A stretch of 6,228 bases of DNA, from positions 1 to 6,228 of the forward strand of contig CALVAF010000057.1 in the NCBI GenBank assembly GCA_944325475.1, in the 5' to 3' direction. The position numbers and the translations under genes are program-made. Within the stretch, counting starts at the first letter, position 1, and each line of letters opens with the position of its first letter. The notes below the pieces were generated by a model. The model was not told the origin of the DNA. It ran no database searches and worked only from the letters and a program-made list of their open reading frames with translations. Origin of the DNA: an uncultured Helicobacter sp. (lineage in GTDB: Bacteria; Campylobacterota; Campylobacteria; Campylobacterales; Helicobacteraceae). Positions 5,443 through 6,228 of the stretch are shown here, piece by piece.

Positions 5443-6228
5443 CTACTCAAACAAATCTGTGCTTAAGTATCGTTCCCCTGTATCGCATAAAATCGTCACA
5501 ATATTTTTGCCGGGGTATTTTTTAGCAATTTCGGATGCCGCCCAGAGATTTGCCCCACTTGAGATTCCCACTAACACACCCTCATTTTTAGCGATTTTGC
5601 GCGATTGCTCTGTTGCCCAATTGGCATCCACTTGTAAAATCTCATCAATGAGGCTTGTGTCTAAAATTTCTGGGACAAATCCTGCGCCAATACCTTGAAT
5701 CTTGTGTGCTCCTGGATTTCCACCGCTAAGAACAGGAGAATTAATGGGTTCAACAGCGATAATTTTTACATTAGGATTTTTCTCCTTAAGTACCGGACCA
5801 ACACCGCTTAGACTCCCTCCCGTCCCCACAGCACTTACAAACACATCAATTTTACCATCTAGAGCTTCTAAAATCTCTAATGCCGTAGTTTTTCTGTGAA
5901 TTTCAGGATTGGCTGGGTTTTGGAATTGTTGTAAGACAAGCGAATTTGGAATCTCTTTTTGTAATTCCAAAGAGCGATTGACTGCCCCTTTCATTCCTTG
6001 CGCAGCAGGGGTTAGCTCTAGCTTTGCTCCAAAAGCACTAAGCAATTTGCGCCTTTCAATACTCATGGATTCTGGCATTGTAAGGATTAGTTTAATCCCC
6101 TTAGCAGCACATACAGCAGCTAGTCCGATACCTGTGTTACCACTTGCTGGTTCAATGGGGCTGGTATCAGCAGTAATTTTGCCCTCCTTTAGTGCAGTTT
6201 CAAGCAGCTTTAAAGCATCTTGTTCTTT
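5443..6228 (-). CDS. cysK: Cysteine synthase (O-acetylserine sulfhydrylase), 5'-partial
   Basis: The minus-strand frame is open from the right edge of the window to the TAG at 5443-5445, giving 261 residues. The internal Met at 6076-6078 is not the start, because conserved sequence continues upstream of it. Visible residues 28-33 read ASGNTG, the substrate-carboxylate loop of fold-type II PLP enzymes. GTGGS (about 135-139) is the PLP-phosphate loop, and GISSGAN (about 221-227) and a CDTGERYLST end are typical of CysK. The stretch NPANPEIHRKTT is also characteristic. The enzyme makes cysteine from O-acetylserine and sulfide in the cytosol. About 40 N-terminal residues, including the PLP-binding lysine of the SVKDR motif, lie outside the window, so catalytic completeness cannot be judged. 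The family's usual length is about 300-310. CysM or a cystathionine beta-synthase-like role cannot be fully excluded. Promoter and any upstream control are not visible; the repeat region follows directly after the stop. Confidence 0.92.
   Translation of the reverse strand, partial: KEQDALKLLETALKEGKITADTSPIEPASGNTGIGLAAVCAAKGIKLILTMPESMSIERRKLLSAFGAKLELTPAAQGMKGAVNRSLELQKEIPNSLVLQQFQNPANPEIHRKTTALEILEALDGKIDVFVSAVGTGGSLSGVGPVLKEKNPNVKIIAVEPINSPVLSGGNPGAHKIQGIGAGFVPEILDTSLIDEILQVDANWATEQSRKIAKNEGVLVGISSGANLWAASEIAKKYPGKNIVTILCDTGERYLSTDLFE

Noticed and set aside
6076..6078. Internal Met as start of cysteine synthase
   Set aside because: The frame continues upstream with the conserved ASGNTG loop to the window edge, so the true start lies outside.

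Overview
The window looks like chromosome of an epsilonproteobacterium (Campylobacterota), most likely an enterohepatic Helicobacter. This rests on the AT-leaning base composition, a Cj0069-type ATP-grasp protein, TATAAT boxes without an obvious -35, and codon use. No 16S or other marker gene is present, so the genus is an inference.

Layout. 1-456 (+): 3' part of a Cj0069-family, ATP-grasp-like protein. 457-512: short spacer with a TATAAT box and a good ribosome binding site. 513-4028 (+): one 1171-residue polypeptide joining an LplT-type lysophospholipid transporter, a PlsC-type acyltransferase and an acyl-ACP synthetase (Aas). These are the parts of a complete lysophospholipid rescue pathway. 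4029-4094: purine-rich spacer with an imperfect tandem repeat. 4097-4134: hairpin terminator. 4095-4931 (-): a radical SAM protein with an intact CxxxCxxC core. Its last ~30 codons look non-homologous and run through the terminator hairpin, so the gene has probably lost its true 3' end. 4932-5442: 511 bases without a gene, rich in inverted and direct repeats. 5443-6228 (-): most of a cysteine synthase (CysK-type), with its N-terminus beyond the window.

The genes do not form one functional unit. The fusion gene is probably transcribed from its own promoter and ends convergently against the radical SAM gene. The radical SAM gene and cysK lie in tandem on the minus strand but are separated by the repeat region, so they are unlikely to be a tight operon.

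The least explained part is 5095-5433. One motif, TAAATTC(A)GTCTYTTGGG, occurs twice direct and once inverted, bounding a ~318-base unit that resembles a small non-autonomous element or dispersed intergenic repeat. The unit contains a perfect 12-base palindrome, several hairpins and two competing long-range pairings, with a TATAAT box just outside it on the plus strand. This could be a structured RNA or a MITE-like repeat. I found no clear new enzyme system or defence system in the window.
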